From JAMHWF01 sp048500255 (GTDB taxonomy: Bacteria > Pseudomonadota > Gammaproteobacteria > Burkholderiales > Burkholderiaceae_C): a stretch of 64,000 bases of DNA. Numbering within the stretch: the stretch's first letter is position 1; each line of letters opens with the position of its first letter. The DNA lies in the NCBI GenBank assembly GCA_048500255.1, contig JASNYH010000004.1, positions 268,075 through 332,074 on the forward strand, in the 5' to 3' direction. The notes under the pieces were generated by a model, which was not told where the DNA came from, made no database searches, and was given only the letters and a program-made list of their open reading frames with translations. A program made the translations under genes and the position numbers. Positions 18,301 through 27,369 of this stretch are shown piece by piece.

Positions 18301-19417
18301 CGACACCGATGTCGACGAAGCTGCTGCCGGCGTTGCTCTTGGCGAAGTTGACGCGGAACCCGCCGAGATCGATCTCTCCCATCGTCTTCAGCGTCTTCGC
18401 GAGTTGCTCGGGCGTGGCCTGCGGGCTGCGCTTGAGCGCCTCGACGAGAACGCGTGCCGTGACGTAGCCCTCGAGGTGGAACGACGTGTAGCTCTTCGTT
18501 GCCACCTGCGGGAACGCCTCCTTCATCGCCGCCTGGAAGTCGCGCTGCAGCTGCGTGTTGACGCCCACCGGGTTCGGGAAGGTCTGCGTGATGCCGACGC
18601 CCCGCGCAGCCTCTTCGCCCGCCACCTTCGATACCAGCGGCGAAGGCACGTAGGAGAACGTGAACATCTGCTGCGACACGCCGGCCTTGCGCAGCTGCGC
18701 GATCGCGTCGACGGAGAAGCGCGGCGAGCCCAGGACGAGCACGCTCTGCGTGTCCGACTGTGCGATCTGTTGTGCCGTCTTGGCGATCGGCTCGGGCGCG
18801 CGCGCGGAGCCCAGTGCGCTCATCTCGATCTGGCCGACCCGCTTGACCGCCTCCTTGGCCATCGCCACCGCCGACTCTCCCATCGGAATCGTCTCGTACA
18901 TCACGAACAGCTTCGTGATGCCCAGCATGCGCGCGTGCTGCACCATCTTGTCGACCTGCTGGCGGTCGCCCGCGCGCAGATGGAACAGGCGCGGATGGCC
19001 CGGATTGCGGAAGCTCTCGGCACCCGGCACGGCATTGAGGATGACGACATCGTGCTGGTCGAGCAGCTTGTCATCGAACATGCGCTTGAGCGCCTCGGAT
19101 CCGAGCGGCGTGAGCAGCGCGACCGGCTTGCGCTGCATTGCCTCGTTGAAGCGCTTGACGAAGCCGGCGCCGGTGTAGGCGTCGTCGAGCTCGAACAGCG
19201 AGATCTTGCGGCCGTTGACGCCGCCGCGCGCATTGACCTGCGCGAAATGCGCCTTCAGGCCTTGATTGAGCTGCGGCACATCGGGCACCGGGAGCACCGT
19301 CCACGGTCCGATCTGGCCGACCACGATGTCGTCGGCGGCGACCGCCGGCGCGGCGAGCGCCGTTGCGGCCAGTGCCATGCCGGCCAACAGCCGGCGCCGG
19401 GTTGCGTCGAGCAGCAT
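18272..19417 (-). CDS. Branched-chain-amino-acid-type ABC substrate-binding protein
   Basis: A 381-aa periplasmic binding protein of the LivJ/LivK (Peripla_BP_6) family with a twin-arginine-like signal (RRRLLAGMALAATALAA, cleavage near AVAA). The mature start DDIVVGQIGPWTV and the segments NARGGVNGRKISLFELDD and SFHLEGYVTARVLVEAL are typical. The cognate permeases and ATPases are not adjacent, so this is an orphan, as is common in Burkholderiales. The ligand is unknown; relatives bind amino acids, aromatic acids or urea. Confidence 0.9.
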   Translation of the reverse strand: MLLDATRRRLLAGMALAATALAAPAVAADDIVVGQIGPWTVLPVPDVPQLNQGLKAHFAQVNARGGVNGRKISLFELDDAYTGAGFVKRFNEAMQRKPVALLTPLGSEALKRMFDDKLLDQHDVVILNAVPGAESFRNPGHPRLFHLRAGDRQQVDKMVQHARMLGITKLFVMYETIPMGESAVAMAKEAVKRVGQIEMSALGSARAPEPIAKTAQQIAQSDTQSVLVLGSPRFSVDAIAQLRKAGVSQQMFTFSYVPSPLVSKVAGEEAARGVGITQTFPNPVGVNTQLQRDFQAAMKEAFPQVATKSYTSFHLEGYVTARVLVEALKRSPQATPEQLAKTLKTMGEIDLGGFRVNFAKSNAGSSFVDIGVVTTAGRLMY

Positions 19418-19564
19418 TGCGACTCTCCCTCATTCGCTGAAGCGGGGACCACGCGCGGCGACGCGCCGCCGTGGGGCCGTACGACTCGAAGCGATGATCG
19501 CCGAACCGAGAGGCCGCGCAGGGCCTTGCGCCAGCGTCGATCGGGGCCGGCGTGAAGTACTGCC

Positions 19565-19589
19565 GTCGGCATTGCCACGGAATGCCGAC
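19565..19589. promoter_or_regulatory. Perfect 9-bp inverted repeat in a divergent promoter region
   Basis: GTCGGCATT and AATGCCGAC are separated by 7 bp. The site lies in the 310-bp gap between the divergent solute-binding gene and the OmpA-like gene, which otherwise contains no gene that I can support. A regulator operator is likely. A GATACT -10-like box and GAAGGAG lie nearer the OmpA-like gene. Confidence 0.35.
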
Positions 19590-19727
19590 TTCGCTTCCCG
19601 CGCCGGTGCGCGGCGCCGCCGATCCCGCGCCACGCGCGTCGGTCATCGCCGACGCGCCGCCGTGCGTTTATCCGACAGACGCGGCGCGCTGCGCGTCGCG
19701 ATACTCGCTGGCCGAAGGAGTCCGCCG

Positions 19728-20378
19728 ATGAACGTCACCCGACCCGCCACGATCGCCCTGTTGTGTGCCGCGCTGGCACTTGCCGGCTGCGAGAGCATGA
19801 GCGAGCGCCAGAAGGGCACGGCCACCGGCGCCGCCGTCGGCGCGGCGGCCGGCGCCGTCATCGGCGGCGCAACGGGCGGACGCGCCGGCACGGGTGCGGT
19901 GGTCGGCGGCGCGCTCGGCGCCATCGCCGGCAACCTGTGGAGCAAGCGCATGGAGGACAAGAAGCGCGCGATGGAGCAGGCGACGCAGGGCACCGGCATC
20001 GACGTCGCGCGCACGCCGAACAATGAGCTGAAGGTCGACGTGCCGGCCGACTTCTCCTTCGACGTCGGCCGCTCGGCGATCAAGCCCAGCATGCGGCCCG
20101 TGCTCGACCAGTTCGCGCAGGGCCTGGACCCCAACATGCGCGTGCGCGTGGTCGGCCACACCGATTCGACCGGCAGCGACGCGATCAACAATCCGCTGTC
20201 GCTCGACCGCGCGCACAGCGTGCGCGACTATCTGGTCGGCCGCGGCGTCGCCGCGCCGCGCATCGAGACCGCCGGCCGCGGCTCGGCCGAGCCGGTGGCC
20301 GACAACGCGAGCGACGCCGGCCGCGCGCGCAACCGCCGCGTCGAGATCTTCCTGCGCGAGCCCGAGGCCAAGGGCTGA
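19728..20378 (+). CDS. OmpA-family lipoprotein (YiaD-like)
   Basis: A 216-aa outer-membrane lipoprotein. Lipobox ALAGC (Cys near residue 20) is followed by a Gly-zipper-like segment rich in GAAVGAAAGAVIGGATGG and a C-terminal OmpA domain with the peptidoglycan-binding VVGHTDSTGSDAINNPLSLD and RARNRRVEI. It links the outer membrane to peptidoglycan. AGGAG precedes ATG 19728 by 7 bp. Confidence 0.9.
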   Translation: MNVTRPATIALLCAALALAGCESMSERQKGTATGAAVGAAAGAVIGGATGGRAGTGAVVGGALGAIAGNLWSKRMEDKKRAMEQATQGTGIDVARTPNNELKVDVPADFSFDVGRSAIKPSMRPVLDQFAQGLDPNMRVRVVGHTDSTGSDAINNPLSLDRAHSVRDYLVGRGVAAPRIETAGRGSAEPVADNASDAGRARNRRVEIFLREPEAKG

Positions 20379-20413
20379 CCTCGACGCCGGTCGGCCGTCC
20401 GTAGAATGCGCGG

Positions 20414-21223
20414 ATGAGCCGCCCCGTCCGCAGCCAGTACGAAGACTTCGTACGCCATGTCTACACGCAGGGCGTGGCCAAGGCCGACCGCACCGGCACT
20501 GGCACGCGCAGCGTGTTCGGCCACCAGATGCGCTTCGACCTGAACGAGGGCTTCCCGCTCGTCACGACGAAGAAGGTCCACCTCAAGTCGATCATCCTCG
20601 AGCTGCTCTGGTTCCTGCGCGGCGACTCGAACGTCAAGTGGCTGCAGGAGCGCGGCTGCACGATCTGGGACGAATGGGCGCGCGACGACGGCGACCTCGG
20701 GCCCGTCTACGGCGTGCAGTGGCGTTCGTGGCCGACGCCCGACGGCGGGCACATCGATCAGATCGCCGAGGTGGTGAAGCAGCTCAGGACCAACCCCGAC
20801 TCGCGGCGCATCATCGTCAGCGCATGGAACGTCGCGGAGCTGCCGAAGATGGCGCTGCTGCCGTGCCACGCCTTCTTCCAGTTCTACGTGGCCGAGGGGC
20901 GGCTGTCCTGCCAGCTCTACCAGCGCAGCGCCGATATCTTCCTCGGCGTGCCGTTCAACATCGCGAGCTATGCGCTCTTGACGCACATGCTGGCGCAGCA
21001 GTGCGACCTCGGCGTCGGCGACTTCATCTGGACCGGCGGCGACTGCCACATCTACGACAACCACGTCGAGCAGGTCGAAACGCAGCTCGCGCGCACGCCC
21101 TACCCCTATCCGGTGCTGAACATCCGACGTCGCCCGCCATCGATCTTCGACTACGAGTACGAGGATTTCGAGATGCTCGAGTACCAGTGCCACCCGGCGA
21201 TCAAGGCGCCGGTGGCCGTCTGA
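20414..21223 (+). CDS. thyA: Thymidylate synthase
   Basis: A 269-aa enzyme that methylates dUMP to dTMP with methylene-tetrahydrofolate. It shows RTGTGTRSVFG, LLWFLRGDSN, the catalytic Cys in LLPCHAFFQFYV, QRSADIFLGVPFNIASYALL and the substrate-binding GDCHIYDNHVEQ. Length fits the E. coli type. A TAGAAT -10 box lies about 6 bp before ATG 20414, so the mRNA is nearly leaderless. folA follows 16 bp downstream, the common arrangement that couples dTMP synthesis to dihydrofolate recycling. Confidence 0.97.
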   Translation: MSRPVRSQYEDFVRHVYTQGVAKADRTGTGTRSVFGHQMRFDLNEGFPLVTTKKVHLKSIILELLWFLRGDSNVKWLQERGCTIWDEWARDDGDLGPVYGVQWRSWPTPDGGHIDQIAEVVKQLRTNPDSRRIIVSAWNVAELPKMALLPCHAFFQFYVAEGRLSCQLYQRSADIFLGVPFNIASYALLTHMLAQQCDLGVGDFIWTGGDCHIYDNHVEQVETQLARTPYPYPVLNIRRRPPSIFDYEYEDFEMLEYQCHPAIKAPVAV

Positions 21224-21239
21224 GCGAGGTCGCAGCGGC

Positions 21240-21731
21240 GTGAAACTCGTCCTCGTCGCCGCCGTGGCGCGCGATGGCGCGATCGGCCGCGGCAATGCGC
21301 TGCTGTGGCAGGAGCCCGCCGACCAGAAGCACTTTCGCGCCGTCACGATGGGCGCGCCCGTCGTGATGGGCCGCAGGACCTGGGACTCGCTGCCGGCGCG
21401 CTTTCGCCCGCTGCCCGGGCGGCGCAACATCGTCGTGACGCGCAACGCCGGGTGGCGCGCCGACGGCGCCGAGGCCGCGGCCTCGCTCGACGCCGCACTG
21501 GCGCTGGCCGCCGATGCCGAGCGCGTCAGCGTGATCGGCGGCGGCGAGCTCTACGCGCTGGCGCTGCCACGTGCCGACGAACTGGTGCTCACCGAGATCG
21601 ACGCCGACTTCCCCGACGCCGACACGCACTTCCCGCGGTACCGCGACGCCTTCGTCGAGACGTCGCGCGACACGCACACGACGGCCGACGGCGTGCGTTA
21701 CGCCTTCGTCAGATACCGCCGTCGCGGCTGA
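21240..21731 (+). CDS. folA: Dihydrofolate reductase
   Basis: A 163-aa enzyme reducing dihydrofolate to tetrahydrofolate with NADPH. It begins at GTG 21240 and has GAIGRGNALLW, the VMGRRTWDSLP cofactor region, NIVVTRN and VIGGGELYALAL. The active-site acid is in EPADQKHFRAVT. It is in one operon with thyA. The last 23 bp overlap the converging PAS gene. Confidence 0.95.
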   Translation: MKLVLVAAVARDGAIGRGNALLWQEPADQKHFRAVTMGAPVVMGRRTWDSLPARFRPLPGRRNIVVTRNAGWRADGAEAAASLDAALALAADAERVSVIGGGELYALALPRADELVLTEIDADFPDADTHFPRYRDAFVETSRDTHTTADGVRYAFVRYRRRG

Positions 21732-22194
21732 TCTCCGCCGCGCCCTCTCCTCGCGCGCCCCCCGGCGGCGCCGGCACCGACGCCGACGGGGAGGCCGCAG
21801 CACGGCTGGCGAGATGGCGCTCGGTGCCATCGCGCCCGACGGCCAGCGCGCCGATCGCTGTGCCGTCCGAATCGGTGACGACGGCGAAGCTCAGCTCCAC
21901 GTACAGCCGCCGCCCGTCCTTGTGCAGCGCACGCGTCGTGCGCACCGCGCTGCCGCCGCGCGTGCGGCCGGCCGCCAGCGCGCGATCGTAGGCCGCCCAG
22001 TGCGCGCGGCGCAGGTGCTCCGGGATGATGACGTCGAGGCTGCGGCCGATCACCTCCCCGGCGTCGAAGCCGTACAGCGCCTGCGCGCCCGCGTTCCACA
22101 CGCGGATCGTGCCGTCGCGCCCGGCGAAGACGACGGCCTCGGGCATCTGCTCGACGATCGCCTCGTACGGCGCGAGATCGTGCTGCAGCGTCAC
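21709..22194 (-). CDS. Single PAS-domain protein
   Basis: A 161-aa protein consisting of one PAS domain (residues about 5-120: IVEQMPEAVVFAGRDGTIRVWN, EVIGRSLDVIIPEHLR, HKDGRRLYVELSFAVV) and a short Ala/Pro-rich tail. No kinase, GGDEF or HTH output domain is present, so it may be a sensor adaptor. GTG 22194 is the best start; other frames lack one close to the domain. Confidence 0.75.
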   Translation of the reverse strand: MTLQHDLAPYEAIVEQMPEAVVFAGRDGTIRVWNAGAQALYGFDAGEVIGRSLDVIIPEHLRRAHWAAYDRALAAGRTRGGSAVRTTRALHKDGRRLYVELSFAVVTDSDGTAIGALAVGRDGTERHLASRAAASPSASVPAPPGGARGEGAAEISRDGGI

Positions 22195-22288
22195 GCGATG
22201 CCCCCATGCAATCCTCGACTGCGATGAGGTATAGCACGGCGTGTTACACCTCGATGCGTCCAGGGACGATCGAAGAGACGACGCGCCG

Positions 22289-23119
22289 ATGAAGCTCCAC
22301 ATCCTGTCCGACCTGCACCTGAGCCTCGGCGCGCTGGAGCCGCCGCGATGCGACGACGCCGAGGTCGTCGTTCTCGCAGGCGACATCGCTCGCCCGCGCG
22401 AAGCCGTGGCCTGGGCGACGCGCTTCGACAAGCCGGTGCTCTACGTGCCGGGCAACCACGAGTTCTACGGCGCCGGCCTCGACGCCACCGCCGCCGAGCT
22501 CACACGCCTGTGCGCCGGCACGCAGGTGCGACTGCTCGACGACGCCGAGGTCGTGATCGAAGGCGTGCGCTTCCTCGGCAGTACGCTGTGGACCGATTTC
22601 GAGCTCTACGCCGACGCAGCCACGAAGGCCGCCGCGCTGGCGCAGGCGCAGCAGTCGATGCGCGACTTCAGCCGCATCCGCCGGCGCGAGGGCGACGACG
22701 CGGTGCTCACGCCCGTCGACGCGGCGGCGCTGTTCCGGCGCCATGCCGCCTGGCTCGCCGCGCGCCTGGCCGAGCCGCACGACGGGCCGACGGTCGTGAT
22801 CACGCACCACGCGCCGTCGCCGCGCAGCATCCATCCGCGTTTCGCCGACTCGCTGCTCAACCCCTGCTTCGTCTCCGACGCCGAGCACTTGCTCGACGGC
22901 GGGCGCGTGCAGTTGTGGATCCACGGGCACACGCACGACAGCTTCGACTACCGACTGCGTGGCACGCGCGTCGTCTGCAATCCGCGCGGCTACGTCATGG
23001 GCGGCGCGAACGAGAACGCGCGGTTCGATCCGCGCTTCACCGTCGACCTCGATGTCGAGGCGGCAGCGCACGCCGCCGGCGGGCCGCCTGGCCGCGGCGC
23101 CGTGGAGGCCCGACGATGA
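22289..23119 (+). CDS. Calcineurin-like metallophosphoesterase
   Basis: A 276-aa cytoplasmic phosphoesterase with the family motifs in order: ILSDLHL, AGDIARP, GNHEFYG, ITHHAPS and IHGHTHDSFDY, which together bind two metal ions. ATG 22289 is the first Met of the domain; the open frame upstream is in the divergent promoter region. The stop overlaps the start of the redoxin gene (ATGA, 23116-23119). The substrate is not visible. Confidence 0.9.
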   Translation: MKLHILSDLHLSLGALEPPRCDDAEVVVLAGDIARPREAVAWATRFDKPVLYVPGNHEFYGAGLDATAAELTRLCAGTQVRLLDDAEVVIEGVRFLGSTLWTDFELYADAATKAAALAQAQQSMRDFSRIRRREGDDAVLTPVDAAALFRRHAAWLAARLAEPHDGPTVVITHHAPSPRSIHPRFADSLLNPCFVSDAEHLLDGGRVQLWIHGHTHDSFDYRLRGTRVVCNPRGYVMGGANENARFDPRFTVDLDVEAAAHAAGGPPGRGAVEARR

Positions 23120-23682
23120 CGATCGCCCGCCTCGACGTCGCGCCCGAGATCCGCGCCCGCGCCTGGCTCAACGCGCCGCAGCCGCCGACGCTTGCCGCGC
23201 TGCGCGGGCGCGTCGTGGTGCTGCATGCCTTCCAGATGCTGTGCCCAGGCTGCGTCTCGCACGGCATCCCGCAGGCCGTCGCGATCCGGCGCAGCTTCGC
23301 GCCGGACGAGGTCTGCGTCATCGGGTTGCACAGCGTGTTCGAGCACCACGACGTGATGGGCGAAGCCGCGCTGCGCGCCTTCGTGCACGAGTACCGGCTG
23401 ACGTTCCCGATCGCCGTCGACGAGCCCGCGCCAGACGGGCCCGTCCCGCTGACGATGCAGGCTTATGCGCTGCAGGGCACGCCGAGCCTCGTGCTGATCG
23501 ACCGCGCGGGGCGCGTGCGGCTGAACCACTTCGGTCGCATCGACGACCTGCAACTCGGCGCGCTGATCGGCCGCCTGCTCGCCGAGGCTCCGCCGGTCGC
23601 CCGCGGCATCCCGAGCGAGGCCGGCGCGCCGCCCGCACCGCACGCCGGCGAATGCGACGAGCGCGGCTGTCGGTCCGTATAG
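23116..23682 (+). CDS. Thioredoxin-fold redoxin (peroxiredoxin/TlpA-like)
   Basis: A 188-aa thioredoxin-fold protein without a signal peptide. The motif LCPGCVSHGIP contains a CPGC pair where CxxC is expected, and GTPSLVLIDRAGRVR is the cis-Pro loop. A His/Cys-rich tail (AGECDERGCRSV) ends it. Probably a cytoplasmic thiol redox protein; coupled to the phosphoesterase by a 4-bp overlap. Confidence 0.82.
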   Translation: MTIARLDVAPEIRARAWLNAPQPPTLAALRGRVVVLHAFQMLCPGCVSHGIPQAVAIRRSFAPDEVCVIGLHSVFEHHDVMGEAALRAFVHEYRLTFPIAVDEPAPDGPVPLTMQAYALQGTPSLVLIDRAGRVRLNHFGRIDDLQLGALIGRLLAEAPPVARGIPSEAGAPPAPHAGECDERGCRSV

Positions 23683-23760
23683 AGCAGCCGCCGTCGGCCC
23701 GTACGGACGCAGCCGGGGCGGCGGCCCGCACCGTCCCCGCATCCACGCAGCGTTCGTGCC

Positions 23761-24207
23761 TCAGTGCGCCTTGGGCGCCGCGGCCAGCGGCGTGAAGCGC
23801 GCCTGCTGCGCCGCCTGCCCGGGCAGCGCGATCGACACGACGGCCTTCATGTCGCGCGTCGACGCATAGGCGCCGCTGCCCTTCATGCGGTTGTCGCCGT
23901 CGGGCTGCAGCGCGATCGTCGCCTTCTTGCCGCCGGCGAGGATCGTCACGCTGCCCGTCGCACCGGCCGTCGAGACCTTGGCCGACGCATGGTCGGTGAC
24001 GTAGACGACGACGGGCGCTGCGGGCGAGGCCTTCGCGCCGGCCGGCGCGACGACGAGCTCGTAGTGCCAGGCGCCGGCCATGCGCACCTGGCCGCCGTTG
24101 GCCGACGGCGTCGCGTCGAGCGTCGCGTCGTCGTGCGCGGGCGCCGCGAACGACGACAGCAGCGAGGCGGCAGCCACGGCGGCGATGGCGAGAGGGCGGT
24201 ACTTCAT
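23761..24207 (-). CDS. Exported protein of the heavy-metal efflux operon, unknown
   Basis: A 148-aa protein with a signal peptide (MKYRPLAIAAVAAASLLSSFAAPA) and a predicted beta-rich body (GAWHYELVVAPAGAKASP, GSVTILAGGKKATIALQ, DMKAVVSIAL). Its operon position, 42 bp after the RND pump gene, and a His-containing mature N terminus suggest a periplasmic metal-handling role. I do not recognise a named family. Confidence 0.75.
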   Translation of the reverse strand: MKYRPLAIAAVAAASLLSSFAAPAHDDATLDATPSANGGQVRMAGAWHYELVVAPAGAKASPAAPVVVYVTDHASAKVSTAGATGSVTILAGGKKATIALQPDGDNRMKGSGAYASTRDMKAVVSIALPGQAAQQARFTPLAAAPKAH

Positions 24208-24249
24208 CGGTTCACTCCTTCGGATTGCGGACAACAACGGGTCGGGGAT

Positions 24250-27200
24250 TCAGTAGCTGTGCGCCTGGCGCGACGCCAGCAGACGCGCCGTCGGGCCCTC
24301 GCCCCACAGGCGGTACATCAGGGGCGTGAGCAGCGTGTCGAGCAGCGTCGAGCTGATCAGGCCGCCGAAGATGACGACCGCCACCGGGTGCAGCACCTCC
24401 TTGCCAGGGGCATCGGCGGCCAGCAGCAGCGGCACCAGCGCGAAGGCGGCGACGAGCGCCGTCATCAGCACCGGCGTCAGCCGCTCGAGCGAGCCGCGCA
24501 CGATCATCGCGTCGCCGAAGCGCTCGCCCTCGAAGGCGCACAGGTTGACGTAGTGGCTGATCTTGAGGATGCCGTTGCGCGTCGCGATGCCGGCCAGCGT
24601 GACGAAGCCGACCAGCGCCGCGATCGACAGCGGCTGCCCGGCGATCGCCAGCGCGACGACGCTGCCGACCAGCGCGAGCGGGATGTTGCCCATCACGATC
24701 AGCGCCAGCACCGTCGAGCGGTAGCGGCCGTAAAGCACGAGGAAGACGAGCGCGAGCGACACGGCGGCCAGCAGCGCGATCAACCGCGCCGCGTCCTCCT
24801 GCGCCTGGAACTGGCCTTCGAGCGCCGTGAAGTAGCCCTCGGGCAGTGGCGTCGCAGCGATGGCGGCGCGGGTGTCGGCGATCACGGCCGACAAGTCGCG
24901 GCCGCTCGCATTGGCCGACACGACGATGCGCCGGCGCGCGTTCTCACGGCTGATCTGATTCGGGCCGTCGCCCTCCTCGACCGCCGCCACCTTGACCAGC
25001 GGCACGTGGCCGAGCGGCGTCTCGATCAGCAGGTTGCGCAGCGCCTCGGGCCCGCGCGCGCCCTCGGGCAGCCGCACGACGACGTCGTGGCGGCGGTTGC
25101 CGTCGACGATCTGCGCGACGCGCTCGCCCTCGACCATCTGCTCCAGGCTGCGCAGCAGCGCGCCGGGCGCGACGCCGTAGCGCGCCGCCGCCGCATAGTC
25201 GATGCGAATCTTGAGCTGCGGGATCAGCACCTGCTTCTCGACCTGCAGGTCGGCGACGCCGCGCACTGTCGCAAGCTTGCCGCGCAGCTGCTCGGCCAGG
25301 CCGCGCAGCGTGTCGAGGTCGTCGCCGTAGACCTTCAACGCGATCTGCGCGCGCACGCCCGACAGCAGGTGGTCGAGGCGGTGCGAGATCGGCTGGCCGA
25401 TCGACAGCGACGCCGGCAGCACGGCGAGGCGGCTGCGCAGGTCGTCGATCACGGCGTCGCGCGATCGCGCCGATCGCTCGAGGTCGATCTCGAGCTCGGT
25501 GGTGTGCACGCCCTCGGCATGCTCGTCGAGCTCGGCGCGGCCGGTGCGCCGGCCGACGCTCGCGACCTCGGGCACCTGCAGCGCGAGCTGCTCTGCCAGC
25601 GTGCCGATGCGGTTCGACTCGGCCAGCGAGGTGCCCGGCTCGAGCAGCACCGTCACCGTCAGCGTGCCTTCGTTGAACGGAGGCAGGAAGGAGCGCGGGA
25701 ACTGCGACACCGCGATCGCCGCGCCGATCACGGCGACGAGCGCCGCGACCAGCAGCGCGCGACCGTGGCGGAACGACCAGCCGAGCAGCCGCGCGTCCCA
25801 GGCCTTGAGCCGGCGCACCAGCGGGCTGTCGCCGTGGTCCATGCGCTTCATGCCGGGCAGCAGCCAGTAGCACAGCACCGGCGTGACCGTCGTCGCGACC
25901 ACCATGCTGGCGAGGATCGACACGATGTAGGCCAGACCCAGCGGCGTGAACAGCCGCCCCTCGATGCCGGGCAGCGCGAACAGCGGCAGGAAGACGAGCA
26001 CGACGATCAGCGTGGCGTAGACGACGCCGCTGCGCACCTCCTTCGACGCCGCGGCGACGACCTCGATCACGGGCCGCGGATCGGGTCGCGCGCGGTTCTC
26101 GCGCAGCCGGCGCAGCACGTTCTCGACGTCGACGACGGCGTCGTCGACCAGCTCGCCGATCGCGATCGCCAGGCCGCCGAGGGTCATCGTGTTGATCGAC
26201 AGGCCGAACCAGCGGAACACGATGGCCGTGGCGAGCAGCGACAGCGGTATCGCGACGAGCGAGATCGCCGTCGTGCGCAGGTTGAGCAGGAACAGGAACA
26301 GCACGACGGCGACCATCACGGCGCCGTCGCGCAGCGCCTCGGCGACGTTGCCGATCGAGCGCTCGATGAAGTCGGCCTGGCGGAACAGGAACTCGGGCGC
26401 CTCGACGCCGGGCGGCCGGCCGCGCGCCAGCTCGTCGATCGCGCGCTCGACGTCGCGCGTGAGCCTGACGCTGTCGGCGCTCGGCTGCTTCTGCACCGAC
26501 AGGATGACGGCGGGCCGCGCGCGGTAGCTGCCGTCGCCGCGCTTGACGGCCGGCGCGATGCGCACCGTCGCCACCTGACGCAGCAGCACGGGCTGGCCGT
26601 CCTGCACCGCGACGACGAGGTTGCGCAGGTCGTCGATGTCCTTCGTGCGGCCGAGCTGGCGGATCAGCAGCTCGCGGCCCTGCGCCTCGAGAAAACCGCC
26701 GCTCGTGTTGGCGCCGAAGTCGCGCAGCGCGGCGTCGACGCCTTCGCGCTCGACGCCGAGCGCGCGCAGCTGCGCCGGATCGATCTCGACGCGGTACTGG
26801 CGCACCTCGCCGCCGATCGTCACGATCTGCGCGACGCCCGGCAGCGTGAGCAGGCGCGGCCGCACGACGGCGTCGGCATAGTCGCGCACCGCCATCGGGC
26901 TGACGCGCGCCGGGTCGGCCGGCAGCGCGATCAGCAGCACCTCGCCCATGATCGACGCGATCGGCCCGAGCTGCGGCACGATGCCCTCGGGCAGCTGGTC
27001 GCGCAGCAGGTTCAGCCGCTCGGCGATCTGCTGGCGGTTGCGCCAGATGTCGCTGCCCCAGTCGAACTCGACGTAGACGACCGACAGGCCGATGCCCGAG
27101 ACGGAGCGCACGCGCGTCACGCCCGGCATGCCGCTCATCGCCGACTCGATCGGAAAGGTGACGAGCTGCTCGACCTCTTCGGGCGCCATGCCGCCGGCCT

Positions 27201-27354
27201 CCGTCATCAGCGTGACGGTGGGCTTGTTGAGGTCGGGGAACACGTCGACCGGCATCTGCCGCGCACTCAACCCGCCGTAGACGACGAGCAGCAGCGCGAC
27301 GCCCATCACGACGAGGCGCTGGCGCAGGCTGGTCTGGATGAGAAGGTCGAACAT
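24250..27354 (-). CDS. Heavy-metal efflux RND transporter, CusA/CzcA family
   Basis: A 1034-aa inner-membrane pump of the heavy-metal RND group. The N-terminal helix precedes PVDVFPDLNKPTVTLMTEAGG, and the fourth-helix signature is AIGELVDDAVVDVEN, which fits the AxGxxxDxAxxxxEN pattern assigned to monovalent (Cu/Ag) exporters better than the DFG form of CzcA. Proton-relay Asp residues are retained. Membrane helices occur after residue 330 and after 860, as expected. It should form a tripartite system with the fusion protein at 27370-28554 and the outer-membrane gene at 29114-30363, but the latter is broken. Confidence 0.92.
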   Translation of the reverse strand: MFDLLIQTSLRQRLVVMGVALLLVVYGGLSARQMPVDVFPDLNKPTVTLMTEAGGMAPEEVEQLVTFPIESAMSGMPGVTRVRSVSGIGLSVVYVEFDWGSDIWRNRQQIAERLNLLRDQLPEGIVPQLGPIASIMGEVLLIALPADPARVSPMAVRDYADAVVRPRLLTLPGVAQIVTIGGEVRQYRVEIDPAQLRALGVEREGVDAALRDFGANTSGGFLEAQGRELLIRQLGRTKDIDDLRNLVVAVQDGQPVLLRQVATVRIAPAVKRGDGSYRARPAVILSVQKQPSADSVRLTRDVERAIDELARGRPPGVEAPEFLFRQADFIERSIGNVAEALRDGAVMVAVVLFLFLLNLRTTAISLVAIPLSLLATAIVFRWFGLSINTMTLGGLAIAIGELVDDAVVDVENVLRRLRENRARPDPRPVIEVVAAASKEVRSGVVYATLIVVLVFLPLFALPGIEGRLFTPLGLAYIVSILASMVVATTVTPVLCYWLLPGMKRMDHGDSPLVRRLKAWDARLLGWSFRHGRALLVAALVAVIGAAIAVSQFPRSFLPPFNEGTLTVTVLLEPGTSLAESNRIGTLAEQLALQVPEVASVGRRTGRAELDEHAEGVHTTELEIDLERSARSRDAVIDDLRSRLAVLPASLSIGQPISHRLDHLLSGVRAQIALKVYGDDLDTLRGLAEQLRGKLATVRGVADLQVEKQVLIPQLKIRIDYAAAARYGVAPGALLRSLEQMVEGERVAQIVDGNRRHDVVVRLPEGARGPEALRNLLIETPLGHVPLVKVAAVEEGDGPNQISRENARRRIVVSANASGRDLSAVIADTRAAIAATPLPEGYFTALEGQFQAQEDAARLIALLAAVSLALVFLVLYGRYRSTVLALIVMGNIPLALVGSVVALAIAGQPLSIAALVGFVTLAGIATRNGILKISHYVNLCAFEGERFGDAMIVRGSLERLTPVLMTALVAAFALVPLLLAADAPGKEVLHPVAVVIFGGLISSTLLDTLLTPLMYRLWGEGPTARLLASRQAHSY

Positions 27355-27369
27355 GATGCTCGGCCCCGC

